This document shows, in pieces, positions 1 through 12,460 of a stretch of 64,000 nucleotides of DNA. The notes under the pieces were generated by a model. It was given only the letters and a program-made list of their open reading frames with translations. It had not been told where the DNA came from and searched no databases. Every line of letters starts with the position of its first letter. Position 1 is the stretch's first letter. Origin of the DNA: Aphrophora alni (Eukaryota; Arthropoda; Insecta; Hemiptera; Aphrophoridae); NCBI GenBank assembly GCA_963513935.1, contig OY740772.1:104121989-104185988 (forward strand), given 5' to 3'. The position numbers were made by a program, and so were the translations under genes.

Positions 1-964
1 ACACATTTGGTTGTTAAAGCGTATCAAATACACATACAGACAAAATCTTCATATGGTCCTCGCTTCACTCAATAATACAACGGGAAAATATATTCTTTTC
101 CTGCTACATATTTATATTTATTGACAATTTGGACTCGAGGCTTCTACAGCTCAACCAAAGCTGATTATGCTCCCCAGTAAATCTATCAGCACAGATCAGC
201 CTTTGAACCTTCAACGAGACTCAACATGGCAGCATCAGCATGTAGTTGAGAGCTTCAAATAGACCTTTTTATATTAATTATATATCCATAATAGTTCTGC
301 CATCGACGACAATTTTCATTCTGAATCATTTTAAAATTGCACTTTAAACAGTTGATCTGCATAAGCCACTCAGGTTCCATGAAAGGTTAGTTTTAGTTTA
401 GTCAAATAAAACAAATTCAGCTGCAATTGGAATACATAAACTCGAATATATAACTAAAGTTTGAATGCATTGTTCTTATTTATGATAGTTTCATTCGCTC
501 AGTGTAATTTTATTCCAAGTACTTTAGTTGGAAGTGGAAACACTCAATGATAGAATGATATTGAGGTCAATAAGAGAATATTTGTCTTCTTATAACATAT
601 TCTACAAAATTGTTGTATAGAGTGTTTCAAATATCTTTTGATTAAGCTAAGTCATTACTTACTAAGCAAAGTTATTTATTTTTTAAACAAAAACAGTTCA
701 ATATTAATTGGTAAATTGTAGCATCCTGTTTATTCTCAAACCTCAAACTGGTATGTGCTACCTTTTTTTTTTTAGAAATGTCAAGATTAAGACCCAAATC
801 GCTAAGAAAAAAATCACGGTACAGGATTAATTGGCAAAAAAAAATAATAAAACCCTCTGTCATTAAAAATTTTATTTTAATTTAAAAATATGATTTACGC
901 TAAAGACATGTTTATGGAATACACTAAACAAGTTAAGCCCTTATTTAAATACAATTTTTTTTTT
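1..964. other. AT-rich non-coding stretch
   Basis: No coding signal is seen. The only open frame of note (63 codons, minus, from 863) is low-complexity and lysine-rich and looks like chance. Short T and A runs are frequent. Confidence 0.6.
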
Positions 965-1130
965 AAAGACAGCGTCCATTGTTCAATTATACTCTTTTAC
1001 TAATAACTAGCGAACTGACATTCTTTAGACTAATAGTTAGTACGTATTTCGATTGTGAATGGATAAGTTACAAAGTTTGTGCAATATTTTTGCACTGTTT
1101 ATTTTTATTTTATGACGTCACACTTCAATT
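965..1130 (+). repeat. Dispersed repeat family G (copy 1)
   Basis: A decayed copy of a repeat also seen near 19945, 55500-55740 and 63130-63400. Shared words are a phrase ending in GTTTGTGCAATGTTTTTGCA and, upstream, AGACARCGTCCAT. No coding capacity is visible. The family is probably the remnant of one transposon, but no ends were identified. Confidence 0.4.
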
Positions 1131-3205
1131 TGTATGAAAGTCAACTTTTCTAGTGCAATCATAATAAAACTTAAGTACAGTGTATCTCTGAAATATTCCT
1201 TCAGTTTGTTTATCTAAATGTAAGAGTATTCCAAGTGCTTCATTTATCTTTCATTTTATTTTCCTAGTTATCCTAGAGTCGAGGTATCTTATCTGTTTAT
1301 CGATTCTATGGGAATTGAGGCCAAGTGAAAATATTGAAATAATTTACTTGGTTTTATGAAAGCTCTCGACTTTACTTATAAAGTAATATTTCTTTTCTTG
1401 TTACTAAATTATATGTTTATATCTTTACCTCCAGTATACAAAATTTGACCTCAAGCTGATCTTGAGGTTTTATGGCCTCAAGAAACTGAAACTGTCGTTT
1501 TTGACATGCCGTCCGTACGTCATCATTGTTGTACGTAACATAAATTTTCGTATAGTGTGCTTATAAAGAACTCTTTTTAGATCAATAATTAATGCCCCAT
1601 TTTGGGGCTCGGGAAATGAGCCAAGCTATTTTTAGATGATGATACACTATACAAATTCAGTCAATCAATTACTAAATAACAATCTTCAGGGCGTTGGATT
1701 GGTCATGGAAGTCAGTTTTTAGATTTCCCTCCCCGATTTCCTGAATTACTGTGTATGGAGCAACTGTACACCCATAGTTTCAACAATGATAAGGATTTGA
1801 AGAGCGATATCGAAGAGGAACTTCTTTGGATCCCACATAACAACTTTAGAATAGTGTACGCATTTGTTTGGCATTTCTATCAATGTGTCGTTTGGATGGG
1901 TTTCAGTTTGTATATATAAATAAAAAAATTTATTTTATTTTCATTGTTTTTTAAAACAAATAATTAGTCTTTAGTTTGTTTTAAAAGAGAATTGTGTTTG
2001 TATCAAATTACTTTTATAGCAAATAGAGCTTTTTCCAAACGTATTAAAAGCTGTACTTTCATATAAAGGCAGTTTTTTTGTGTTGCCGAAATTGTTTTCT
2101 ATAAACACAAGTGCGTTGAAAGTCTCACACAACATTTTTGGTAACTTTATTAAAAAGTATGTAAAGTTTAAAAAGATTCTGTTGAGGAATAAGTAATCAA
2201 TAATGAATAGAGAATCATAAGCGTGACCTATACCTCTTTGTTTGACACACATTATAACACGATTATTGTATCTCAAAAAGGATTTAATTTTTGCAGTAAT
2301 TTTGAAAAGAGACGTTTTATTTCATTTTAATGACGTTAAATATTGTTTATTTGAGATATTAATTACCAACAAATCTAAATACAAACTATCATGAATATTT
2401 TTACTGGATAATTTTAATGATTTCAATTCTTAAATTTTGTACATTATCATTTTACATAAACGTTATAAATAATTTACGGAATCAATTAAATATAATGTTT
2501 ACTGTAATAATTTGAATTTATCGTGTTGGAGGTATTGTTACATTAGTTACATCAATCAAAACCTTCCCCGCGTGTGTCACTGAGTGTAATCCAATATTGA
2601 TAATCCCGCAGCAACAATACACTAATCACATGGTAGATGCACAATATCATTTGTCTCTCTCATGTTTTAACTCAATTTGTAAGTACTGTCCTCGCTCACT
2701 CTTATCTGTGGATATTGTTCTTCAGTGTTCATATTCCGGACGTCCTATAATAACACAATGAGATAAGTTTAAATCAAAAAACGTCACAATAAGTACAATT
2801 TTATTAAAAAAATTCTTCAAATAACCAATGTAACTTGTGTTAAATCTTTGTTCACATCGCAAGCGATATCTCGAGAACGGTTTGACGTGGAGATACCCAG
2901 TTTATACCATCAAATTCAGAAAATTGCGATCTTTCAGAATATTTGTAAAAGTTATGTGTTACGTATTTGAAAAAGCACTGATAAATTGAAAAATAAACTT
3001 TAGTTGAGAAAAAAACCGGGTAAAAAACGTTTTTGAAAATCTGTAATGTTAAAATAAAAAGAGTTTTATGATGTTTTTATGTATACAAATTTACATCATG
3101 ATAACTTAAAAACTCTAGGAGTAATAACGGTTTGAAAACGCTTTTTCACGATCATGAAGTTAATTTTAAAAACATTAATTTTTTTAAACAAATGTGTTCG
3201 TTCTG
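1131..3205. other. AT-rich non-coding stretch
   Basis: Nothing gene-like is seen. Small hairpins occur near 1450-1485 (CCTCAAG / CTTGAGG) and near 1593-1608 (GCCCC / GGGGC). The 101-codon minus-strand frame ending near 1971 has no recognisable motif and is taken as chance. Confidence 0.55.
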
Positions 3206-3420
3206 TATTTTTTGTTTCTTGTCGTTCAAAGAGGAAAAATCTCTCGTGCATCATCGCCTTACAAAAAAATAAGAAGGGAACATAAAATAAAAATATCTAG
3301 CCCACCAATATTCTAATATCGTCAAAGTTGGAAAAGAACAAGAGTTGGTCAAGAGAGATCTGATGGGGAAGACAAGAATATAACCCAAGACTAATTGAAA
3401 CAAGCTGTAGATCAAGCTAG
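3206..3420 (+). repeat. Dispersed repeat family A (copy 1)
   Basis: One of about ten copies in this window of a ~240-bp repeat. The family begins with a TTGTTGTTTAAAGGCGAAAA-like phrase, continues with ATCATCGCCTTATAAAAA, an A-rich stretch, a TAGCCCTCGAATAC-like phrase and GGTCAAGAGAGA, and ends near GTAGATCCAACTAGAGACCC. No poly-A tail, ORF or pol III boxes are obvious. Every copy found is in the same orientation. Confidence 0.65.
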
Positions 3421-6090
3421 AGGAATAAATATTTGAATATTGGCACTAAAATATTTCAAATAGTAGATTGAGACATTTAGAAAAAACTAAATATTTGCAA
3501 TCAAATGACAGCTTACTTCTTGAAAACTTTAGAAACGTTCTTAATACGTTTTCTTAATATTTTGGAAACCGTTAACTACCGTAAAAAATGTTGAACCTTC
3601 ACTAACTTATAAAAGTTTACCTGTAATGATTAAAAATACTGAAATCAATATTCTCAATAAAATAATTAACTTTATATAGGTGTGTCATAATTTTATTAGT
3701 TTTACTTTAAACAACATGCAGCTTTCATATCTCTACTATACTATACAGTCCTTTTCAATTGTATGAGATGGAGGATCCTGCTATGTATACTTATTGCCAT
3801 TCACAAATTTACGTTAAAATGGAATAATTTTTAAATAAAAGGCAAATTTATTGACGAATTGTAAGCCATTCTTCTTAAAATCGTTTATAGTACTGAAAAT
3901 AAAAGACAGAAATTCTGTTAAATTTAATAACATTGTATATTGTTGTATATTTTTTTTCCTTTTGTACATGTTTTGGCTATCTGTCGTCATAAAAAATAAT
4001 TATAAATTTTCATTTTAATAACTCCCATAGTAAATGAATTTAAGTTTTGTTGAACACTTTAAAACCAATTTTATCAGTCTTTTCAATCAGTGTCTACAAA
4101 ATTGATTAAAATATCTCATGTCTATTAAAACTTGATTAGTGTAATTACGACATATCATAACCTATCACAAAATGCACAATAAATGTGTCAGTAATTTGAA
4201 AGTTCTCGCTTAACATATGAGAAAATAATTTCCATGATTATATAAAGGTTATTTTTTTAAACACGTCCTTCAACTCTAAGAAAAATATGTTTTCAACGCG
4301 TCCCTTAATTGAACGAAGGTTACACTTCAAACATTAGTTTGAATCTAAAATTAACAATAACATCGTAAACTCCAGCAGACTTTATGTAATAACTTTAAAA
4401 CCAACAACGTACTAAACTTTGTTATTTTAATTCAAACATATACATTGGCTGAAACTGATTTCTTACAATAACAAAATTATTACATTTAAAGACTAAAGTT
4501 CAAACTTCTCCTCTAGTTGTTAACTCCCAGCTTCATCACTTCCTCCACATCCTCATCCATCCATCTCCTCAGAGATTTTCCTTTTTCATTTTACCACTGA
4601 AGTTGATATACAACTCCTTGTTTTATAAGCGAATTATATTTGCAATTGTGTTGTTTGTAAAACACTAAAAGAATTAATTCTATTAACGCGAAACTACTGC
4701 ACTACTTTGACTGTATAAGAAGATTTTGATAATTTAATGGTCAAATAAATATAATTTTAAACCAGGGCTACAAAATGAAACCATATTTAATTAAATAGAC
4801 AAGATCCCGGCTATAAGCAGAATTCTGTAGTTTGAAAAATCAGACACGCGGAAACTGTTCCTTTGCTCTAATTTTCATGTTTCTATTAGATTTGCCAATA
4901 TATTTATGAGAGAAATCTTAACTTGATATAGAATAGATTCCCGATTATATATCATCGTGAATTTTGTCTTTCAGATTACGTAAAAATATTAATTGTTTGG
5001 TTTCCAAAACAGTATTTCTTTTACGTTCACCACGAAACTATTAAAACCGAAGCATAATGTAACCCAGCTTTAGTTATTATTATTATTATTCCTCTAATTG
5101 TTGTATTTTCCTAGTTGTATGTAGTTTTCTTAACATCATAGATTAGTGGTTTCATTTGTAAGGCTGCTTTTTTCATTTTTATGTTGTTTTTTTTCTTCAA
5201 AAATTATGTTTTAGATTGTCAAAAGTTGTTAACCCTTTAAACAACAAGGAAAGGCGTAATCTTCCAATTGCGTAATCTTTTAAAATTAAACGAGATTAGT
5301 TTAAGGAGATAAAGATATTGTATTGGTTCAAATAGGCAAAGCGAATTCGTCCCATCCATCTCACTTTTGTCTTCATACTTCATCATGTTTATTACATTAT
5401 TGTGATGGATTGAGGCAAATTACACCTGGACCGAGCACCACGCCTACTACTTTTATCATTAGTGAATGATTATCATACAAACATTGTTTTAATACAAGCC
5501 TTAATTTACACACTATAGATTATTTAAATTTAAAGTAGAACGTAAAATACATATTGAATCAAAAGTTTACTGGAAGCTGATATACGTGGTCGATTGTTAT
5601 TGTTTAATACCAATAACTCACTAATTGGAGTTTATAGAGAAATGGTGAAAAATATGTTTTGTTTAGATCCTTAGAGGCTTACATGTTTGGACCGATTTTG
5701 AGGAAATCGTAATTATGTATTTTTTTATATGAGAATAACCAACGACCAACTACATTTATTAATTAGTAACAGCGTTGTCTAGTGAATATTTAGTTATTAG
5801 TTTTAAATTTGGTAATGTATTATTAATTATATTAAATGTCACTCTATTAGATAAGTTAGTTTTATTTTGATTTCATTATTATTAGTTTATTTTATTTATT
5901 TACTTTTTCATACTATGATTTTAAATATTACTCCATTAGTTAACTTAGTCTTATATTCATACCATTTATTAAAAGGCAGCAGGCGTTGTATCGCCCATTG
6001 ACAAGATCTGAGGCGAGGTCAACTGTGATCGGCTGAGGGGAACAGGTGACGGACGAGGGGCGGCAGTAGTAATTGTAGTTATTAAGGTTA
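3421..6090. other. AT-rich non-coding stretch
   Basis: No gene, RNA or clear repeat unit is seen. A short (TTA)n run lies near 5074-5091. The GC content rises between about 5970 and 6070. Confidence 0.55.
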
Positions 6091-6097
6091 GTGTGTA

Positions 6098-6700
6098 TTG
6101 TACTTCTGAAGATGATAACAGTGCTATTGAAATGTAAACATAACTACACCGTCTTTTTGTTGTTGGTGTTTTATCGTAGTTTTAGGGAATTTTCTTTCTA
6201 TATAATATTTTATAACCTTTCCATAATAAAACGTGCTTTTGACTCCAACATTCTGTGGTAAAATAACATCTATACAAGTACAATCTGTAGAACAAAAGTA
6301 ATAAATTTTGATCGAAATTACAACTTTGTAGAAACTTTCGTAACCATACTCTAAGTTGTGGTTGTGTAACAGTTTGTCCTAGTTAAGGTGAAGTTATTAA
6401 TAAAAGTTCAATCTAACAGGTGTTCATTTGAAAATGTTTCACCGTAATAATGCATAGAATTGTTTAAAATAATCGAATGTGGTTTATAATGTAGTGGAGT
6501 GTCAAGGAAATTGTATACTTTATAAATCACAGGCCGTACAGTGACATTATAAATAGGGTGGTGCCTTTCCTTATTCATTATAACTTTTAATAGCTTTGTA
6601 AACTAAAACTAATGATTGTAAATAAAAGTTATTGTTTGAACATTGTAGCTGCATCACTGAAGATGGTGACATTGTCGTTGTAACGTCTTTAATACTTTTA
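6098..6700 (+). repeat. Two decayed PLE-tail-like motifs
   Basis: Near 6110 and near 6657 the sequence reads CTGAAGATG followed within 30 bases by a GAAA- or GTAACG-like box. This resembles the 3' tails of Penelope-like elements elsewhere in the window, but the ribozyme core is not conserved. Low confidence. Confidence 0.25.
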
Positions 6701-6954
6701 ACGATTTTTTTGGCAATTTATTTGTTTATTTAAAACCTTTATTCATTATTATTGACCGATCAAAATAAGATCCTGTTTTAAATCAAGCATTTCTTTATGT
6801 TTACTCTATTTTATTTGTTTTATATCATTACAGCCAAACCTGTCAATCGATTGTTATGAAATTTTGGAAAATACTCTTGGACGAATGATGTATATCATTC
6901 ATTTTATTTTATTTTATTTTCCATTTAGAAATACTTGTAAACAATTTGTTGTCT

Positions 6955-7190
6955 CTTTTGTCTTGTTGTTTAAAGGTAAAAACCTCTCAGTTGTCATCAC
7001 CTTATAAGAAAATAACATATAATAAAGACACTTAGCCCTCGAAAACTCAATTAGCGTCAGGAAAGAAAGTGAACAAGATTTGGTCAAGAGAGATCTGATT
7101 ATAAAGAGAGGAAAATAACCTAAGACTACATGAAAAAGTGTAGATCCAGATATGATCCCTCGGGATTGCCAGTTTTGTCCTCCCTATAAA
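6955..7190 (+). repeat. Dispersed repeat family A (copy 2)
   Basis: A near full-length copy from the TTGTTTAAAGGTAAAAACC start to the GATCCCTCGGGATTGCCAG end. It has the same order of sub-motifs as the copies at 3206, 16858, 33488 and 52655. Confidence 0.7.
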
Positions 7191-7559
7191 TGAATCCCTG
7201 AGGACAGAGCCAATCAAAACATCTGATGCACTGTTCCAAGAAATGGGCACAAGAGTTCCGAATAAGAATATAGAGCGCGCCCCCAAGTATTAAATATGAA
7301 GGTTTGAACGAGGTATAACGAGCAGTCGTGTTAAACAAACTTTGGTTGGAAAATGTAAATTGTACTCTTATGTACAAATTATTCGACAGAAATGTTTTAC
7401 ATGACGAAACAATTCATAACTTTCCGTATACTAATTTTTTACCCTTAATAAGAAATATGTTTTGCCTGATCTTCATATGATCGCTCAGGAAATCGAAGAA
7501 GTTATTTATTATATGCTTTCCATGCACCGTCGTTGTCGTATGTTTCCATTTATATGAAT

Positions 7560-7597
7560 TTAAACCCGCTATGCCGGTCACAAGCCCGGGGACTGTC
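7560..7597 (+). repeat. Jockey-like 5' UTR end, detached copy
   Basis: A 38-bp segment with the core CCGCTATGCCGGTCACAAGC. It is repeated with one mismatch at 7925-7962, where it leads into a Jockey-like relic. It is either a second 5' end from another copy or a duplication of the first bases of the element. Confidence 0.5.
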
Positions 7598-7860
7598 AGT
7601 CATTTTCAAATGTACATTCAGCGGTTCGCGTACTGTAAACGTTGTAATAATTAAAACCTATATAAACACACATAGATACAAATAATAACACTTAGTTGTT
7701 CACTGACTGATAATTATTAAAGGTTATGAAAAACATCGGAACGTGTTGTAGCGTTTATTTAAACTTGAAACTGTTTGAAAATGACTGAATAAAAAGAGTC
7801 GAAACAGCCGTCATGGAATAAATAAATGACGAAAAACAAAGATTGTTTGATACAATAACC

Positions 7861-7888
7861 AATGACTACATAAAATTATGTAGTCATT
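7861..7888. repeat. 28-bp near-perfect palindrome
   Basis: Two 13-bp arms, AATGACTACATAA and its reverse complement, are separated by two A residues. Function is unknown. It lies just upstream of the Jockey 5' end. Confidence 0.6.
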
Positions 7889-7924
7889 GCAATAACTAAG
7901 GTAATATATTTTCATTTTTAATAT

Positions 7925-9765
7925 TAAACCCGCTATGCCGGTCACAAGCCCGGGGCCTGTCGTCAAGTGCAGGAAGGGTGAGTGATAGAGGAGTAACACC
8001 TCTTTAAAAAACCTTGGTCCATCTAACCCTGATGATAGTACCTTGTATGGGTCCCTGTCTAGGGTACTAGGTGAAAATCGGTCAATGGATATGATGGCGA
8101 AAGAATATTTATCCCAATGGAGGAAGAGATAGAAGAACTTTGGTCAACGGATCTGAAGACAGAATAGGATAAATCCAAACAGCTGAATAGGCGGAAGAAC
8201 CTAGAGAAGTAAACCACGAAAAAAGATCAATCTCCGATTATTCGGATTAAATGGTTGTATAGATATAACTAATGGATGTTTTACCCCAGGTGGCAGCCCA
8301 GTTGAACTGGAGAATACATCTTCTATTAAGGCTGGCCCCAAGTATTCTAGGGGGAGCCAACTATTACTTTCAGAAGATCCTAATAACCATTTTGGAAAAA
8401 ACTCCTTTTTGGGAATCACCATCTAAAACTTTGGTTTACAAGAAAATAAAACATTATCAAAGCAAAAGGAAACCAGTGAAAAAAACTTTTATGATGAATG
8501 GCAAGAAGAACTGAAGGCAAGGATAGCATTAGAAGTAACAATTAATCATTTAAAGCGACAAATTAATGAGTTAGAAACAAAGGTCACTATTCTGCGTAAA
8601 GGCAATGAACAGTCCAGACGAAGTTGTAGACAGGGGGGATGATGACTATATGAGACTAAAGGTAATTGAAGTTTTTAAGGAAAAAACAAATGATAAAAAC
8701 CTTTGGTGAATCAAAGAATATTATTCATCAGGTTACACAGATAACGAATGTAAATATGTGTCCTATAACAATAACGTTTGGAAGATAAATGTTACCGATA
8801 GTGACAAGAAGATACTAAAGAACTGACAAAGCAGAAAATACAATGGCATTCATTTGAGGATAAATCTGTGAGGCCCATAAAGGTCATGGCAAGAGGACCA
8901 TCATGTGATGAAAACGGAATAGTTTTGGATCTAGCAAATAAAGGTTGTCTGATCTTGGCTGCAAAATGAAATAATTGAAAGTAGAAATGGAGAAAATTAG
9001 TCAAAGAAGAGAACTGTAGCTTATCATGCTCACATTTCATAATGAGGAAAATGTCAGCAATATATTTGCTATCAAATCTGTTATAGGAATAGGTAGGTGT
9101 TAATATTGAGCCTTTAAGAAAAAATTATAATTTAATTCCACAGTGCAAGCAGTATCAAGCATTTGATCATACCCAGTGATATTGTCAGAGATTTTGCCTG
9201 CGTGAAATGTGCTGGAAAGTACTCCACAAATATTTCTACTTTAAATAGAGATCAGAAACCTATTTGTGTAAACTGTAACATCCTGCAAGTTACAGGGGAT
9301 GTCCAGTAGCAAACGAACAACAGGAAAGGAGAAACAGACAAATATACTATCGGCAGGGTGTACAAGCGAGAACTCATGATAAAAAATCAGACGATATTGT
9401 ATCAACGAATGATAAGGAAAGCATTAATAAAATGGAAACTACCAAGTTGTGTTCCCAGATTGTAAGGAATGCAAGAAGGGAGGAAGAAACTTCAATCAAA
9501 GATATTTTATCATCTATCGCTCAGCATTTGACAACCAAGAGAAATTTATTCAACTAATAACTGATGAGATCAGTAAACTATTAAAGAATTAAATCGAAAA
9601 AGTTACGATGTCAAAAAAGAAATAAACTACATTTTACGTATTGGCAATTGGAATGCAAATGAACTGCTCAAACATTTCTCTGAACTAGAAGTATTTTTAA
9701 GAAACGAAAGATTAGATATTTGCCTTATTTCGAAAATACACTTTACAAACTTTTTCATTAAATAA
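7925..9765 (+). pseudogene. Broken Jockey-like LINE: 5' UTR, ORF1 and start of ORF2
   Basis: The product would have been an RNA-binding ORF1 protein and an endonuclease/reverse transcriptase. A GC-rich 5' leader is followed by frames that open only in pieces. A charged, coiled-coil-like stretch (ELKARIALE, then HLKRQINELETKV) lies near 8505-8590. The PRE/C2HC zinc-knuckle region runs from about 9105 to 9312: IEPLRKNY, PQCKQYQAFDHTQ, CVKCAGK, PICVNCN and HPASYRGCPVA can be read across several frames. A second start appears near 9634 with LRIGNWNAN and FLRNERLDICLIS, the N-terminus of a Jockey-type AP endonuclease. The usual Ser-Glu catalytic step after ICLIS reads Ser-Lys here, so the catalytic glutamate is lost. 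The element stops at about 9765, and stops and frameshifts are frequent. Family membership is established from the motifs; clade is an inference. Confidence 0.75.
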
Positions 9766-10440
9766 ATTATTATTTACATAACAGTTACCCCATTTTTGTT
9801 CGCTTTTTCCACTACAGCTTGATATGATTAAAATAACTTGTGTATATGCATTATTGAATTATCGTAAAGTATTAACAATATTGCGTTTAACCTACAAGGA
9901 ATTGAAGCAACAACTGCTGAAACCCATCAGTGGAAATTACAGGAGTTATAATCACAGTTGGGTACAGAGTAATAATCAGTAACACTGTGATTCATATGAA
10001 TGATACACTACAATCACAATTCAAGTTAAAAGCACTTACATTTATCGTTTCTTTCTTGTAATGGTATTTTATTAATGTGTGCAGTAGCTTTTGATAATAT
10101 TGATTATTCTTGATTTAAGAATATTGTTCTGTGTCATGTGTGATAGGCAGGTTTAGAAGGGTGATTTTAAGAATATATTAAAACTTCCACACAAAATATT
10201 TCTCAATAAAATCCCAAACTTATTCAAAATATAGTTTACAATGAGTAAAGGCCTTCTATTCAAGACAACCCTCATTGTCATGTGAATATAAAGATATAAT
10301 TATTCCAATAATTGCAAAACCAATTCTGTTTATATGTTTTTATTCAACAAAGTAGATACACTCCATGACTACTGAAGTAAACAGTGGCATCCATATTAAA
10401 TGATAACAAACAGAATACACAAATTACCATTAGAATTATA
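9766..10440. other. Non-coding stretch
   Basis: No gene or repeat boundary recognised. Confidence 0.5.
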
Positions 10441-10640
10441 TTTGTATTGCAGTCAAAGGAAAACAAACAATTCACTTCATAAGGACACGAAGTTAGGTCT
10501 CACAAACCCTTTGTTGTTAACAAAGTAATCTGTAGAAGTCTATTCAAAAAGGGGGGGAAAGGGGAGTTGTGGCTTCGTTAGCTTATGAACACGGACAGTG
10601 TTTACTCTTGTCACGGTGAGGATTACTCTTGTCATCTTAC
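10441..10640 (+). repeat. Dispersed repeat family B (copy 1)
   Basis: A ~190-bp repeat with the words GCAGTCAAAGGAAAACAAAC, CCCTTTGTTGTTAACAAAG and GCTTCGTTAGCTTATGAACA. Other copies are inverted at 12285-12460 and direct at 47316-47490. A G-run at 10551-10564 lies inside it. Confidence 0.65.
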
Positions 10641-10895
10641 ATTTACGTGAAACGCAGGATTTTAAATTATAATTCAAAAGTTTTATATAGTTGGCTAAAA
10701 TAAACAATTTTACAGTGTTTTCTGTACAACCAAAACGTTAATTTTATTCAATATCTAGTCTAACCTTTTAGAAGACATTTTGTTCAAATACAGCATCTGA
10801 AAACCAATATTAGTTACCATTTCATTCAAAATATCGCTTTTCAACTTCATTGACAAACAATTCAAAATCACAATAGACCCCTTTTAGAAGATCGA

Positions 10896-10922
10896 TTTTA
10901 TTATTATTATTATTATTATTAG
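10896..10922. repeat. (ATT)n microsatellite
   Basis: About eight ATT units in a row. Confidence 0.85.
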
Positions 10923-11164
10923 TAAACAAGAATAATCGGAGTGTAATCATCATGACTTAGAAGATAAAATAATCTCATCACCGGTAAGACTAATTTTGAT
11001 CAAAATTCGGTGAAGTATGAAGGTACATTTTGTAAAAACTATCCGTTGTTAGATTTAGGTTTTCTTCATTTACACACATCCAATAATTTGTTTGCATTCA
11101 ACTTGGAGCTTGGTACATTATTTCGAGTTATATTCCTTTAAATTAATTCAACTTTTAACGTCAT

Positions 11165-11386
11165 CTTCAGCCAATTCAGATTTGGAATCTCACGTGAACG
11201 TCAACGGCAAATTTCAAAATAGCTTGGTGGACTTTGTTGGGTCATATTCGGCCAAATGAGATTTGGAATCTCCCGTGAACGACCAAAGGAAGTTTCAAAA
11301 TAACTTGGCGGACTTTATTGGGTCATATTCGGCCAATTCAGGTTTGGAATCTCCCGGGAACGTCAACGGGAGACATACATGGTAAT
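11165..11386 (+). repeat. 81-bp tandem repeat, about 2.7 units
   Basis: CCAATTCAGATTTGGAATCT-type units recur at 11171, 11252 and 11333, exactly 81 bp apart. 81 bp is 27 codons. In one plus-strand frame all units are open except for a single TGA at the start of the second unit, reading DLES, KFQNSLVDF, GSYSA in each unit. It could be a relic of a repeat-containing protein or a minisatellite that is in frame by chance. Confidence 0.7.
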
Positions 11387-11427
11387 TGCAAATTATTAAA
11401 AATAATACATATTTTATTACATATAAT

Positions 11428-11525
11428 TTAGAACCCGATCAAGAGAGTCTTTGATAGGAAAGAAAAATCCAAGATTACAAAAATAAAACTTTAGATCCAA
11501 CTAGAAACCCTCGGGATTGCCAAGC
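11428..11525 (+). repeat. Dispersed repeat family A (copy 3, 3' part)
   Basis: Only the end of the family is present, from GATCAAGAGAGTCT to CCCTCGGGATTGCCAAG. Confidence 0.6.
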
Positions 11526-12284
11526 ACGTACATTCTTCAAGTAGGCTCATAAGGGTACGGTAATCTCTATTACACACATTTCTTATATGAGAATGTTTCT
11601 TAATCTCATCATTAAAAAATTCAGTAACAATCCCCTCACTACTCGTTACAGTGAAGTGTGTCAAAATGAAAACCACGCAGATGGGATACGATGAGAGTGT
11701 GGTTCCCTCAATAGTTTACTGTGCCCAGAAGGCGGTTGTCTAAAACTTATCAGTCTACTTCATTAGCGAGGAGGCCATCCACTAAGCTGATACGAACGAT
11801 GTGGCAACGCATCATTTAAAAACGCGTGTCATTTTAAACCTCTTATGAGCGCTGTGCATAAAAATTGAGCATTTTACAATTAATTATTAAAATAATGCCT
11901 AATAATTGAACGTAAAAGAAAAGATTTATTAACACTATTTTTCGTAATAGTTTACTGTAATTGTTCATTTCTTATTCCATATTGTATTCGTTGCTGTTTA
12001 CATTTACCTTTTTTTTTAAACAATTTCTTACTTTTTCCTTTAGGTATATTGCACTTCAAAAGGTTATTATTATTATTATTAAACACTGATATAAGAATAA
12101 CCAAGGAGCTATTGATACATTAAGCTATGCATCAGTGGAAGCTACTATAGGGCAAAAGAAGTGTGAGGCAAAGGTAAAGCATTAATTTCCAATATTTTAA
12201 ATATAAATTAAAATTTAGCTTTTCGGATAAACAAATTAAGTTGTAATAAATTGTTAGATGACAAGAAAAACCCGTTACCATTTC
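11526..12284. other. Non-coding stretch
   Basis: Nothing recognised beyond a short ATT run near 12066-12080. Confidence 0.5.
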
Positions 12285-12460
12285 ACCATGAGGACGTGTT
12301 CATAAGTTAATGAAGGTACAGCTTTGCCTCCCTTCCCCTCTTTTACAGTAGATTTCTTAGTTAACAACAAAGGGTTTGCGGGGCCTAACTTCAAATCCGT
12401 CTGTCCTTATGAAGTGAATTGTTTGTTTTCCTTTGACTACGTTACAATATCATTAAAAGA
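12285..12460 (-). repeat. Dispersed repeat family B (copy 2, inverted)
   Basis: Reverse complement of the repeat at 10441-10640 with about 85% identity by eye. The two copies bracket 1.7 kb. The 65-codon frame here is only a reading of this repeat. Confidence 0.65.

Noticed and set aside
8272..8514. 80-codon frame as an independent gene
   Set aside because: It lies inside the Jockey-like relic and runs into its decayed ORF1 region.
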